Assembly: GCA_900230115.1 (NCBI GenBank)
Contig: LT907983.1
Span: forward strand, 2,914,001-2,978,000
From: Spirosomataceae bacterium TFI 002
GTDB lineage: Bacteria > Bacteroidota > Bacteroidia > Cytophagales > Spirosomataceae
Reading direction: 5' to 3'
DNA length: 64,000 nt
The notes below the pieces were generated by a model that ran no database searches, was not told where the DNA came from, and worked only from the letters and a program-made list of their open reading frames with translations. Below are positions 9,464 to 17,449 of the stretch, piece by piece; positions within the stretch are counted from its first letter, which is position 1, and each line of letters begins with the position of its first letter. A program made the position numbers and the translations under genes.

Positions 9464-10282
9464 TTATTGTGGTAGTATAGCCTCTCTCACCCTTACCAAA
9501 TCGTGCAACAATTTTTCCAAATTATCAAGGTGTAGCATATTTGCTCCATCACTCTTGGCATTGGCAGGGTCTGGGTGGGTTTCGATAAATAATCCATCTG
9601 CACCTACGGCGATGGCCGCTTTGGCAATGGTACTGATCATGGCTGGGTTACCGCCCGTGACGCCACTACCTTGATTTGGTCGCTGAAGAGAGTGTGTGCA
9701 ATCCATGATTACGGGAGCACCAAAAGCTTTCATGTCTACAAGGTTTCGGTAATCCACAACCAAGTCCGAGTAGCCAAAGCTATTTCCTCGCTCTGTTAGC
9801 ATCACGGGTGCATTTGGGTTTTCAGTTTGTACTTTTTCAACTGCGAAACCCATGCTTTGTCCACTTAAGAATTGCCCTTTCTTTATATTAACCGCTTTGC
9901 CAGTACGTGCTGCGGCTGCGATGAGTTCAGTTTGTCGACAAAGAAATGCTGGTATTTGTAACATATCTACGTAAGCGGCGGCCATTTCGGCCTCGTGCGT
10001 CTCATGAATGTCTGTAACCGTAGGTATTCCAAAGGTTTTGCTTACTTCTTCCAGTATTTTAAGGGCTTTTTCGTCACCTATTCCTGTAAAGCTATCAGCC
10101 TTGGTTCTGTTTGCTTTGCGGTAACTACCTTTAAAAATATAAGGTATTTCGAGCTTGTCGGTAATTTTGACAATCTTTTCTGCAATTGACATTGCCAAGT
10201 CGCGACTTTCTATCGCACAAGGGCCAGCAAGCAAGAAAAACTGGTCAGAATTGTATTTTTTTAATTTTGGGATCGGATTCAT
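9464..10282 (-). CDS. kdsA: 3-deoxy-8-phosphooctulonate (KDO8P) synthase
   Basis: Condenses phosphoenolpyruvate with arabinose 5-phosphate to KDO 8-phosphate, the first step toward the lipopolysaccharide core sugar KDO; cytoplasmic. The barrel shows AGPCAIES, FKGSYRKANRT, DCTHSLQRP, FIETHPDP and AKSDGANML. Cys in AGPCAIES, His in CTHS, Glu in FIETH and Asp in KSDG match the four metal ligands of the Aquifex-type metallo-KDO8PS; the E. coli type carries Asn at the first site. This one is therefore expected to be metal-dependent. Start at ATG 10282 (MNPIPKL) is preferred because homologues begin this way; an ATG nine codons earlier is possible. It diverges from acpP. Confidence 0.95.
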   Translation of the reverse strand: MNPIPKLKKYNSDQFFLLAGPCAIESRDLAMSIAEKIVKITDKLEIPYIFKGSYRKANRTKADSFTGIGDEKALKILEEVSKTFGIPTVTDIHETHEAEMAAAYVDMLQIPAFLCRQTELIAAAARTGKAVNIKKGQFLSGQSMGFAVEKVQTENPNAPVMLTERGNSFGYSDLVVDYRNLVDMKAFGAPVIMDCTHSLQRPNQGSGVTGGNPAMISTIAKAAIAVGADGLFIETHPDPANAKSDGANMLHLDNLEKLLHDLVRVREAILPQ

Positions 10283-10415
10283 ACTACAAAAGACACTATT
10301 TGGTATCATTATACCAATAAAGACAATGTATTAATTAAAAATACTCGGGCTATTTTGTTGGTTTGGGTTAAAAGCTTTTTCTTTGCATTGTTTTTCACCA
10401 AACTACATTATTGTA

Positions 10416-10652
10416 ATGTCAGAAATCGCATCGAAAGTAACGAAAATTATTGTAGAAAAGCTTGGCGTAGATGAGTCAGAGGTAACTACTGAGGCTTCAT
10501 TTACTAATGACCTAGGAGCAGATTCTTTGGACACTGTTGAGCTTATCATGGAATTTGAAAAGGAATTTAACGTTTCTATCCCTGATGATCAAGCAGAGAA
10601 TATCCAGACTGTAGGACAGGCAATTAGCTACTTACAAGAGAATACTAAGTAA
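10416..10652 (+). CDS. acpP: Acyl carrier protein
   Basis: Carries growing acyl chains on a 4'-phosphopantetheine arm in fatty-acid synthesis. From the ATG at 10416 the product is 78 residues ([17 protein letters not shown]), the usual size; the longer frame from 10383 adds 11 residues not found in ACPs. Ser37 in [10 protein letters not shown] is the attachment site. It is strongly acidic and four-helical in pattern. It precedes fabF by 81 bases, with a strong terminator-like hairpin between them. Confidence 0.97.
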   Translation: MSEIASKVTKIIVEKLGVDESEVTTEASFTNDLGADSLDTVELIMEFEKEFNVSIPDDQAENIQTVGQAISYLQENTK

Positions 10653-10670
10653 TTATCTTGACTATTTAGA

Positions 10671-10715
10671 AAGTTCAATGTTCGTCCTTATCTTAGGATG
10701 AATATTGAACTTTTT
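10671..10715 (+). terminator. Terminator or attenuator between acpP and fabF
   Basis: The arms AAGTTCAATGTTCGTCC (10671-10687) and GGATGAATATTGAACTT (10696-10712) pair along all 17 positions with two G-U wobbles, with an 8-base loop and a following T tract. It lies 19 bases before the fabF ATG, so fabF would be reached by partial read-through. Confidence 0.78.
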
Positions 10716-10733
10716 CATTTTTAAGCGATTTTT

Positions 10734-11981
10734 ATGGAATTGAAAAGAGTTGTTGTTACAGGAATAGGAGCACTTACCCCAATAGGAAACACTGTTGAAA
10801 AGTACTGGGAAGGCTTAAAGAATGGAGTTAGTGGAGCAAATCCAATAACTCATTTTGATGCGAGCAAATTCAAAACGCAATTTGCCTGTGAACTCAAAAA
10901 TTTTGAAGTGACAGATTTTATCCCAAGGCAGGACGCCCGAAAGATGGATCTTTTTACTCAATATGCAGTTGTGGTAGCCGATCAGGCTGTCAAGGATTCT
11001 GCTATGGATCTTGAGAAAGTGGACAAAGATAGAATAGGAGTTATATGGGGCTCAGGAATTGGCGGACTAAAAACCTTTGAAGAAGAGGTTTTAAATCTAG
11101 CTGCAAATGACATGGACCCAAAGTTCAACCCATTCTTTATTCCAAAGATGATTGCTGACTCGGCATCTGGCCAGGTTTCAATTAGACATGGTTTTAGAGG
11201 ACCTAACTTTGTTACTGTATCTGCTTGTGCATCAACCAATAATGCTGTTATTGATGCTTTTAACTACATAAGACTAGGTCGCATGGTGGCCTGTGTTTCT
11301 GGTGGTTCTGAAGCGGCTGTAACAAGAGCTGGAATTGGTGGATTTAATGCACTGAGAGCTCTTTCACAAAGGAACGATGATTACGCAACTGCATCAAGAC
11401 CTTACGATCAAGACAGAGATGGTTTTGTGTTGGGAGAAGGCGGAGCTGCATTGATACTCGAAGAATACGAGCACGCAAAAGCTCGTGGAGCGAAAATATA
11501 TTGTGAACTAGTAGGTGGAGGTTTTTCTTCTGATGCATATCACATTACTGCCCCACATCCAGAAGGATACGGTGCTTATCTTTCTATGAAAGATGCTTTG
11601 GACGATGCAAAAATGGACCCATCTGAAATTGATTATATCAATACACATGGTACTTCTACTCCCTTAGGTGATCCGCAAGAAATAAAGGCTATTGAGCAAT
11701 TATTTGGAGATCACACCTACGAGATGAACGTGAGTTCTACAAAATCCATGACTGGCCATTTACTTGGTGGGGCAGGAGCTGTAGAGGCTATTGCATGTAT
11801 CTTGGCGATGGAGCACCAGTTGGTACCTCCTACAATCAATCTTTTCAATGTTGATGAAACGATTGACAAGAGAATTAATTTAACACCAAATAAGCCTCAG
11901 GAGCGTAAGATTAATGCGGTTTTGAGTAATTGTTTCGGTTTTGGTGGTCACAATGCATCTTTAATTTTCAAAAAAATCTAA
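10734..11981 (+). CDS. fabF: 3-oxoacyl-[acyl-carrier-protein] synthase II
   Basis: Condenses malonyl-ACP with acyl-ACP to elongate fatty acids. The 415-residue thiolase-fold enzyme starts MELKRVVVTGIGALTPIG. The catalytic triad is visible: Cys165 in SACASTNN, His305 in THGTSTPLGD and His342 in MTGHLLGGAGAVEA. The C-terminal SNCFGFGGHNASLIF is also typical. It follows acpP and precedes rnc by 44 bases, the common acpP-fabF-rnc order. Confidence 0.97.
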   Translation: MELKRVVVTGIGALTPIGNTVEKYWEGLKNGVSGANPITHFDASKFKTQFACELKNFEVTDFIPRQDARKMDLFTQYAVVVADQAVKDSAMDLEKVDKDRIGVIWGSGIGGLKTFEEEVLNLAANDMDPKFNPFFIPKMIADSASGQVSIRHGFRGPNFVTVSACASTNNAVIDAFNYIRLGRMVACVSGGSEAAVTRAGIGGFNALRALSQRNDDYATASRPYDQDRDGFVLGEGGAALILEEYEHAKARGAKIYCELVGGGFSSDAYHITAPHPEGYGAYLSMKDALDDAKMDPSEIDYINTHGTSTPLGDPQEIKAIEQLFGDHTYEMNVSSTKSMTGHLLGGAGAVEAIACILAMEHQLVPPTINLFNVDETIDKRINLTPNKPQERKINAVLSNCFGFGGHNASLIFKKI

Positions 11982-12025
11982 GCACTTGCGAAATTCTTCA
12001 TCATTGAATTATCTCGCTTTATAAA

Positions 12026-12766
12026 ATGGCTGTAAGGGAAGCAATTAAAGACATATTTGTAACGGACTCCAAGGTCAAGGAGTTTAGAAAAGCCGTTGAG
12101 CAAATCATGGGAGGTAAGCCGGTAAACGACTCCTTGTATCGATTGGCTTTTCGGCATACTTCAGCATCTGTATCTTCTAAAGTTGATGGTTTTAAAGAAT
12201 CAAACGAGCGATTAGAGTATTTGGGTGATTCTGTTTTAGGAATGATCGTGGCTGAATACCTTTTTAAGAAATACCCTTTCAAAGACGAAGGTTTTCTTAC
12301 TGAGATAAGGTCAAGGATTGTAAATCGTGAATCTCTCAATCAAGTCGCTCGTAAACTTGGTTTGGACAAAATGATCACTTTTGATGGTAACAAAGTGAGT
12401 AACATGAGAACTTCCATGTATGGAGATGCGATGGAGGCTCTTATTGGTGCTATCTACCTTGATAAAGGTTTTAACTTCACTCGTAAGTTTATATGTACCA
12501 AGTTGATGACCAATTATTTTGACTTGGATGCAGTTATTCAAAACAACACTAACTTCAAAAGTATTTTGCTCAGCTGGTCTCAGTCCGAAGGCAAAAAAGT
12601 TAGTTTCGATATCATCAAAGAAAACGGAAAGAACCACAGCAAGGAGTTTACGGCTCAAGTAAGTGTGGATGATGAGGCAATAAGCCAAGGTGGTGGATGG
12701 AATAAAAAGAAAGCTGAACAAGATGCTGCACGCAAAGCGTGTGAGCTACTTGGGATCGAAGCTTAG
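12026..12766 (+). CDS. rnc: Ribonuclease III
   Basis: Cleaves double-stranded RNA in rRNA maturation and RNA turnover. The 246 residues comprise an RNase III domain with signature NERLEYLGDSVLG (residues 60-72) and metal residues Glu61, Glu64 and Asp68 plus Asp134 and Glu137 in YGDAMEALIGAIYLD. A double-stranded-RNA-binding domain ends in GGGWNKKKAEQDAARKACELL. Its stop codon overlaps the convergent siroheme gene by four bases. It is the third gene of the acpP-fabF-rnc cluster. Confidence 0.96.
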   Translation: MAVREAIKDIFVTDSKVKEFRKAVEQIMGGKPVNDSLYRLAFRHTSASVSSKVDGFKESNERLEYLGDSVLGMIVAEYLFKKYPFKDEGFLTEIRSRIVNRESLNQVARKLGLDKMITFDGNKVSNMRTSMYGDAMEALIGAIYLDKGFNFTRKFICTKLMTNYFDLDAVIQNNTNFKSILLSWSQSEGKKVSFDIIKENGKNHSKEFTAQVSVDDEAISQGGGWNKKKAEQDAARKACELLGIEA

Positions 12767-13335
12767 TCCTCTTTCTTCATCACATTTGTGATTTCGTTAA
12801 GCTTGTCTACCTTGTAAGTAAAATCGCCTTTAAGCTTATCTCTAAGCACTTTTAAGTTATCTAGCGTTTCTTGTATGCTTTCGGGTAAAATATCCTCTAG
12901 AACCTCTCTAAATCGTTTGGCAAAGGTGGGAGACTTGCCATTGGTAGAGATGGCAATTTTGAGATCTCCTTTTTTTACTACCGAACTAAGGTAGAAATCG
13001 CACAAGTCCGGTGTGTCTGCTACATTGACCAATAGTTTTTTAGCTCTACCATCTGAATGTACTTGAGCGTTTACTTCAGGAGCGTCTGTTCCTGCTATTA
13101 CTAAGTCTTTACTATGAAGATCATCTGGATGATATGCTCTTTGAATGATCCTAATATTGTGTGTTTTTGCAAGTTCAAAAATTTCATCTTTCACCAGTGG
13201 AGCAACAAGGGTGATTAGCGTTTTTGGTGAATTCTTTAAAACTGCTTCTAGCTTCTCAAGGCCAACATTTCCACCTCCTACAATGAGGATGTGCATTTGC
13301 TCAAGTTTTATAAAAATAGGGAATAGGTTATTCAT
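12763..13335 (-). CDS. Precorrin-2 dehydrogenase / sirohydrochlorin ferrochelatase family (CysG N-terminal, Met8-like)
   Basis: Oxidises precorrin-2 with NAD and may insert iron to make siroheme, the cofactor of sulfite and nitrite reductases. The 190-residue protein starts MNNLFPIFIKLEQMHILIVGGGNVG. The GGGNVG Rossmann loop is at the N-terminus, followed by VNVADTPDLCDFYLSSVVKKGDLKIAISTNGKSP, which is the family signature. It lacks the SAM-methyltransferase half of full CysG. No sulfite reductase or uroporphyrinogen methyltransferase gene is nearby. It ends convergently with rnc. Confidence 0.88.
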   Translation of the reverse strand: MNNLFPIFIKLEQMHILIVGGGNVGLEKLEAVLKNSPKTLITLVAPLVKDEIFELAKTHNIRIIQRAYHPDDLHSKDLVIAGTDAPEVNAQVHSDGRAKKLLVNVADTPDLCDFYLSSVVKKGDLKIAISTNGKSPTFAKRFREVLEDILPESIQETLDNLKVLRDKLKGDFTYKVDKLNEITNVMKKED

Positions 13336-13346
13336 AGGCTCATAAA

Positions 13347-13374
13347 AAAAGGAGTACCCTAAGATACTCCTTTT
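13347..13374 (-). terminator. Terminator downstream of the ppiD-like gene
   Basis: A perfect 10-bp stem AAAAGGAGTA (13347-13356) / TACTCCTTTT (13365-13374) with an 8-base loop is followed on the minus strand by a run of seven T. It separates the foldase gene from the siroheme gene. Confidence 0.8.
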
Positions 13375-13397
13375 AATTTAATAGACGCTAGTCTTAT

Positions 13398-15524
13398 TTA
13401 GAACATTCTAGCTCTACGATCTTTGATTTGTGCAGCATCTCTGATTGCTTGATCTGCAGCGGAAGCGGAAGCAAATTGTCCCACTTTTTGCTTTAACTCT
13501 TCTTTGTACTGGCTGTAGTCAGCTATTTCAGCAGGTTTTGTTACCGCCGATGTTTCCATGATGAAAACTCCAGTAGATCCTACAAATGGTCCTTTCTTTT
13601 TACCAGCACCTAATCCAAAACCAGTTCCCAAAGCGATTGGGTCAAGTCCTGGGCTATTCAACATTCCTGTTTGGAAGCTTATGTCTTGTACACTTTCTAC
13701 TAAAGCTCCTCCACCGTATGCAGAAGCGATTTGCTCAAGTGTTCCTGTTTTTCCTTTAAGTTTTGCCAAGATAGTTTCAGCCTTTAATTCATTTCTAACC
13801 AATCCTTCGATTTGATCTTTGAAATCTAAAGCACTTGGGTCTTCTTTGTCAGTTGCTGCAGATAGGCCAGCAACAATGTAGCTGTCGTCTACTTCAAACA
13901 CTAGTTCAGAAACATCTCCAACATCTGTTTTCTCATTATATGCCCAACGAATAACTTCGCTAGCATTTGTAAGTGTGTTCAAGTTTTTTGCTCCTGGAAC
14001 AATTCTTTGAGCACTTAGTAGAGTAAGGCTTTCATCCTCTGCTACTTTTGCTTTTAGGTCTTCAAGGCTACGAGCAGATACTCTAAGGTCATCAGCTCTT
14101 TGGTAGAACTCGTTTCTTGTAGCCTCGCTAGGTGCAAGTACTTTTACTATTGTAGCAAGTTTATAACGAAGATTGTTTTTTGCTTCTGTTACTTTAATAA
14201 TATGATATCCAAAATCAGTTTTTACAAGGTTTGGAATTAGTCCAGTACCATTGAAAGAGAATATTGCATCTTCAAATGGCTTCACCATCTGACCGTTGTT
14301 TTGGAAGAAACCAAGATCTCCACCATTTTGTGCAGAACCATCTTCACTATTGATACGTGCTAAAGTTGCAAAATCAGCACCAGTTTTAAGCTGTGCCAAA
14401 ACACCTAAAGCTTTAGCTCTTGCTGCAGCTTGTACGCTATCAGGATCTGTAGATGATGATCTGATAAGGATATGGCTAGCACCAGCTGTATAAAGTGAGT
14501 CACGCTCAGTTCCTTCGTATTTATAAATGCTGTAGTTGTTTCCTATTTTGAAAGGACCAGCAACGGCTCCTACAAGACCACCTGCAATGGCTTCTTTTAC
14601 CTCTGGGCTAAGATCGCCAGCTGATTGTAAGTAAGGAGTTCTGATGTCGCTATTTGCATTTGCGTATGCTTCTGCATTTGTTGCAGATGCAAGACCTCTT
14701 GCAAATGTATTGATGTCTTGTCTTACGGCTGCACTATCTTCTTTACTAGGTACAACTTGGAACGCAACGTAATCTATGTTTCTGCTATCGTAAGGGTTAA
14801 ACTCATCGCTATGATTGCTGTAGTAATCTCTAATTTGAGAATCGCTTACTTTTACTGTAGTGTCATTAACACTGTAGAAAGGAACGTAAAGGTAATTAGC
14901 ACTTAGTTTAGTATTTTGCCCTTCGTACTCTTTCTTAGCATCTGCTTTTGTGAAATAAGTAGTCTTAGTAAGTAGGTTTTGATATTTCTCAGCCTTACGA
15001 ATGCTAAGTAAGCTAGCCTTAAATTGGTCCCAAATAGCTTGTTGAGCTAATGGAAGTGTTTTGTTAGCTGCAGCAGTAATAAACTGACGGTGTTGTTCTT
15101 CATTGAACAAACCTGTGTTAGGGTCAGTGAATTGCTGTTTTGTATATGGGTGCATGTTTTTTGCACCTTGAATCATTTCTCTTAACTCGTCTGGAGAAAC
15201 ATCAATTCCTGCAGATTTGAATTCTGGTTGGAATGCATTTTCTTGAATTAATTGCTCCCAAACTTGAGATCTGATTTGTGTTAGTTCTTGTTCACCTGCT
15301 GATCTACCGTACTGAGCTTCGTATTGCTGTCTTTGGGCCTCAACTAATGTGTTAAATTGAGTGTAGTCGACGTCGGTACCATTTATAGATCCAATTTTTT
15401 CTTGACCGCCTCCCCCCAAAGATCCACTTGAAAGATAATCACCAACAATGAAAGCCATTAAGGCTATTGCAAGTACTGCAATTGTAAGTCCTGAGTTTTC
15501 TCTGATTTTGTTAATTAAAGCCAT
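13398..15524 (-). CDS. ppiD: PpiD/SurA-type periplasmic peptidyl-prolyl isomerase
   Basis: Membrane-anchored foldase for proteins leaving the Sec translocon. The 708 residues begin with a cytoplasmic stub and one membrane segment (ENSGLTIAVLAIALMAFIVG, ~9-28). A SurA_N-like helical chaperone domain (~45-240) follows, then a parvulin PPIC domain (~345-450; ASHILIRSSS, GGDLGFFQNNGQMVKPFE, TDFGYHIIKVTE) and a C-terminal chaperone segment. Length and layout match Bacteroidota PpiD-like proteins, which are longer than E. coli PpiD. A TATTTTTG box lies upstream and a strong terminator downstream, so it is probably monocistronic. Confidence 0.9.
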   Translation of the reverse strand: MALINKIRENSGLTIAVLAIALMAFIVGDYLSSGSLGGGGQEKIGSINGTDVDYTQFNTLVEAQRQQYEAQYGRSAGEQELTQIRSQVWEQLIQENAFQPEFKSAGIDVSPDELREMIQGAKNMHPYTKQQFTDPNTGLFNEEQHRQFITAAANKTLPLAQQAIWDQFKASLLSIRKAEKYQNLLTKTTYFTKADAKKEYEGQNTKLSANYLYVPFYSVNDTTVKVSDSQIRDYYSNHSDEFNPYDSRNIDYVAFQVVPSKEDSAAVRQDINTFARGLASATNAEAYANANSDIRTPYLQSAGDLSPEVKEAIAGGLVGAVAGPFKIGNNYSIYKYEGTERDSLYTAGASHILIRSSSTDPDSVQAAARAKALGVLAQLKTGADFATLARINSEDGSAQNGGDLGFFQNNGQMVKPFEDAIFSFNGTGLIPNLVKTDFGYHIIKVTEAKNNLRYKLATIVKVLAPSEATRNEFYQRADDLRVSARSLEDLKAKVAEDESLTLLSAQRIVPGAKNLNTLTNASEVIRWAYNEKTDVGDVSELVFEVDDSYIVAGLSAATDKEDPSALDFKDQIEGLVRNELKAETILAKLKGKTGTLEQIASAYGGGALVESVQDISFQTGMLNSPGLDPIALGTGFGLGAGKKKGPFVGSTGVFIMETSAVTKPAEIADYSQYKEELKQKVGQFASASAADQAIRDAAQIKDRRARMF

Positions 15525-15578
15525 GCTGAAATGCTATATATTTTATTTGCTTCCTAATTCTTTACAAAAAACGAACCG

Positions 15579-15586
15579 CAAAAATA
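15579..15586 (-). promoter_or_regulatory. Candidate promoter -7 box of the ppiD-like gene
   Basis: Minus-strand TATTTTTG, an exact TAnnTTTG match, about 55 bases before the start codon. Confidence 0.45.
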
Positions 15587-15649
15587 GGTAGATTCCAATT
15601 GATAATCAAAGTTTTCTTAGAATTGGTTTTTTTGTTTAAAAATCGGCCT

Positions 15650-16660
15650 TTAAAAGCCCTTACCAATTGTTTTTGTTTTAATTCGACACAAAAAGTTATT
15701 TGCTGTCATATATAAGTATGATCCATCGTCTCCCCAGTTACAATTTGAGGTAGGTTGGTCGGTGTCTATTCTACCAAGGAGTTCTCCCTTTGGGCTCAAA
15801 ATAAGTACACCTCCAGGACCCGTTGTGAAAATGTTTCCCTGCTTGTCGGTTTTGAGTCCATCGGGTAATCCCTTTAATCCTTTTTTTACCATTTCAGTTG
15901 CGTCAAAAAGAACTCTACCATTTATAGGGTTTTCATTTTTGTCCAAGTCATAGGCAAGTATATATGCTTTATCTGGGTCAGATTGGGCTACATATAAAAT
16001 TTTTTCATCTGGTGACAATGCGACACCATTTGGGCGGATAAGATCACTTATGACCTGTGTTACTTGCCCACTTATGGATACTTTATAAATACCAAACTCA
16101 TTAATTTCACGACTCGCATCTTTTTCATAATCGGCTAGACCGTAAGGAGGGTCGGTAAAAAAGTAAGTTCCTTTTTGGCTTTGAACGACATCATTTGGAC
16201 TGTTATACCTCTTGCCATTCCAGTTGTCGGTAATTGGGAACTTGCCACCTTTTCCATTTAGAGGCATTTGTGTTAGCCTTCTATCTCCATGCTCACAAGC
16301 TACAAGTTGGCCTTCAATATTTATAATAAGTCCGTTGCTTCCAGGTTCGTTGCTGTATGGCATTTTACCTGTATAACCTGATGGCTTTAAGAAAACCTCC
16401 AATGGTTTGTTTTCTTCCCACTTGTATATGGTATTGGCTGGTACATCTGAAAAAAGAAGATAGGAGCCCTCCTTTACCCACACTGGACCCTCTGACCATT
16501 TGAAGCCTTCGGCAAGGACTTCGATCTGAGCGTTTTTGTCTACTAGTTCGTAAAAAGCGGGGTTTTCAACCACTAGACTTCCTGTTGTTTTTGGTTGGGC
16601 AGCGAGAGAGTGAGTGATGATTGTCATTAAAGTTAAGAGTTGAAGTTTTGATGTTGCCAT
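15650..16660 (-). CDS. SMP-30/gluconolactonase/LRE family protein, exported
   Basis: A six-bladed beta-propeller hydrolase family whose members open sugar lactones. The 336-residue product starts with a signal peptide (ending near SLAAQ) and has FKWSEGPVWVKEGSYLLFSDVPANTIYKW cut across its first blade. NSPNDVVQSQKGTYFFTDPPYGL supplies the metal-binding Asn/Asp, and LIRPNGVALSPDEKILYVA and GLPDGLKTDKQGNIFTTGPGG supply later blades. The substrate is not determinable. It stands alone, divergent from the AlbA_2 gene. Confidence 0.87.
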   Translation of the reverse strand: MATSKLQLLTLMTIITHSLAAQPKTTGSLVVENPAFYELVDKNAQIEVLAEGFKWSEGPVWVKEGSYLLFSDVPANTIYKWEENKPLEVFLKPSGYTGKMPYSNEPGSNGLIINIEGQLVACEHGDRRLTQMPLNGKGGKFPITDNWNGKRYNSPNDVVQSQKGTYFFTDPPYGLADYEKDASREINEFGIYKVSISGQVTQVISDLIRPNGVALSPDEKILYVAQSDPDKAYILAYDLDKNENPINGRVLFDATEMVKKGLKGLPDGLKTDKQGNIFTTGPGGVLILSPKGELLGRIDTDQPTSNCNWGDDGSYLYMTANNFLCRIKTKTIGKGF

Positions 16661-16759
16661 AGATCAAATATATAAAAATGTTCTCCAAGAATGGCGTTGC
16701 CATATTTTGTTTTAAACAATGCCTTATGTAAATTGAGCTAATAATTCTTCCGTGCAACT

Positions 16760-17437
16760 ATGTTGGAATATAAGCCTTTGGAAAAACACTCCATAGATCA
16801 AAAATCTCTCAAACACCTCGTGAGAGAAGGAGAAGGTGCAAATTTGGAATTCAAGTTAAAAACCAATCATCCAGATAAAATCGTCAAGGAAATTGTCGCT
16901 TTTGCCAACACTAGAGGCGGAAAGCTACTTATTGGTGTCAGTGATGATAAGCAAATTAAGGGATTGAAGTTTGCCGACGAAGACTTGTTTATACTTAAGA
17001 AGGCTATTGAGAAATACATTTATCCTGTTGTGGACTATGAAATCGAGAAGGTAATACTGGATGATGAAAAGGAAGTTTTAGTTTTTGAAATTCCAGAGAG
17101 CCCAATGAAACCACACTTTGTTGACTTAGATGGGTTGGCCGAAAGCCGAAAGGCATATATAAGAGTTGCGGATAAGTCTATACAGGCGAGTAAGGAGGTG
17201 AGGGAGATTCTCAAAGGTCAGCGAAAGGGAAAAGAACTACGCTTTGTTTATGGCGAAAAGGAGAAAGTATTGTTTCGCTTTTTGAACGATAACAAATTCA
17301 TAACCATAAGTAAGTTTGCTGACTTAGTAGGCATAACGAAAAAGCAAGCTTCACGAACACTCGTTTTGCTTTCGCTTACCAATGTGCTCAAGGTTCTTCC
17401 TATGGATATAGGAGAAGATCATTTTGTAGAAGCTTGA
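16760..17437 (+). CDS. AlbA_2 (Schlafen-type) putative DNA-binding / ATP-binding protein
   Basis: The N-terminal ~130 residues match the AlbA_2 domain of Schlafen-like proteins: EGANLEFKLK, then KIVKEIVAFANTRGGKLLIGVSDD and a conserved I-G-V turn. The C-terminal ~75 residues (FRFLNDNKFITISKFADLVGITKKQASRTLVL split over a helix-turn-helix) look like a winged helix. Proteins of this type are often called transcriptional regulators, but a target is rarely known. It is a single gene with no evident operon, convergent with the M16-like gene. Confidence 0.75.
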   Translation: MLEYKPLEKHSIDQKSLKHLVREGEGANLEFKLKTNHPDKIVKEIVAFANTRGGKLLIGVSDDKQIKGLKFADEDLFILKKAIEKYIYPVVDYEIEKVILDDEKEVLVFEIPESPMKPHFVDLDGLAESRKAYIRVADKSIQASKEVREILKGQRKGKELRFVYGEKEKVLFRFLNDNKFITISKFADLVGITKKQASRTLVLLSLTNVLKVLPMDIGEDHFVEA

Positions 17438-17449
17438 AATGAGTCGGAC

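Noticed and set aside
12311-12721. Long minus-strand open frame over rnc
   Set aside because: Antisense to the RNase III domain; no recognisable protein pattern.
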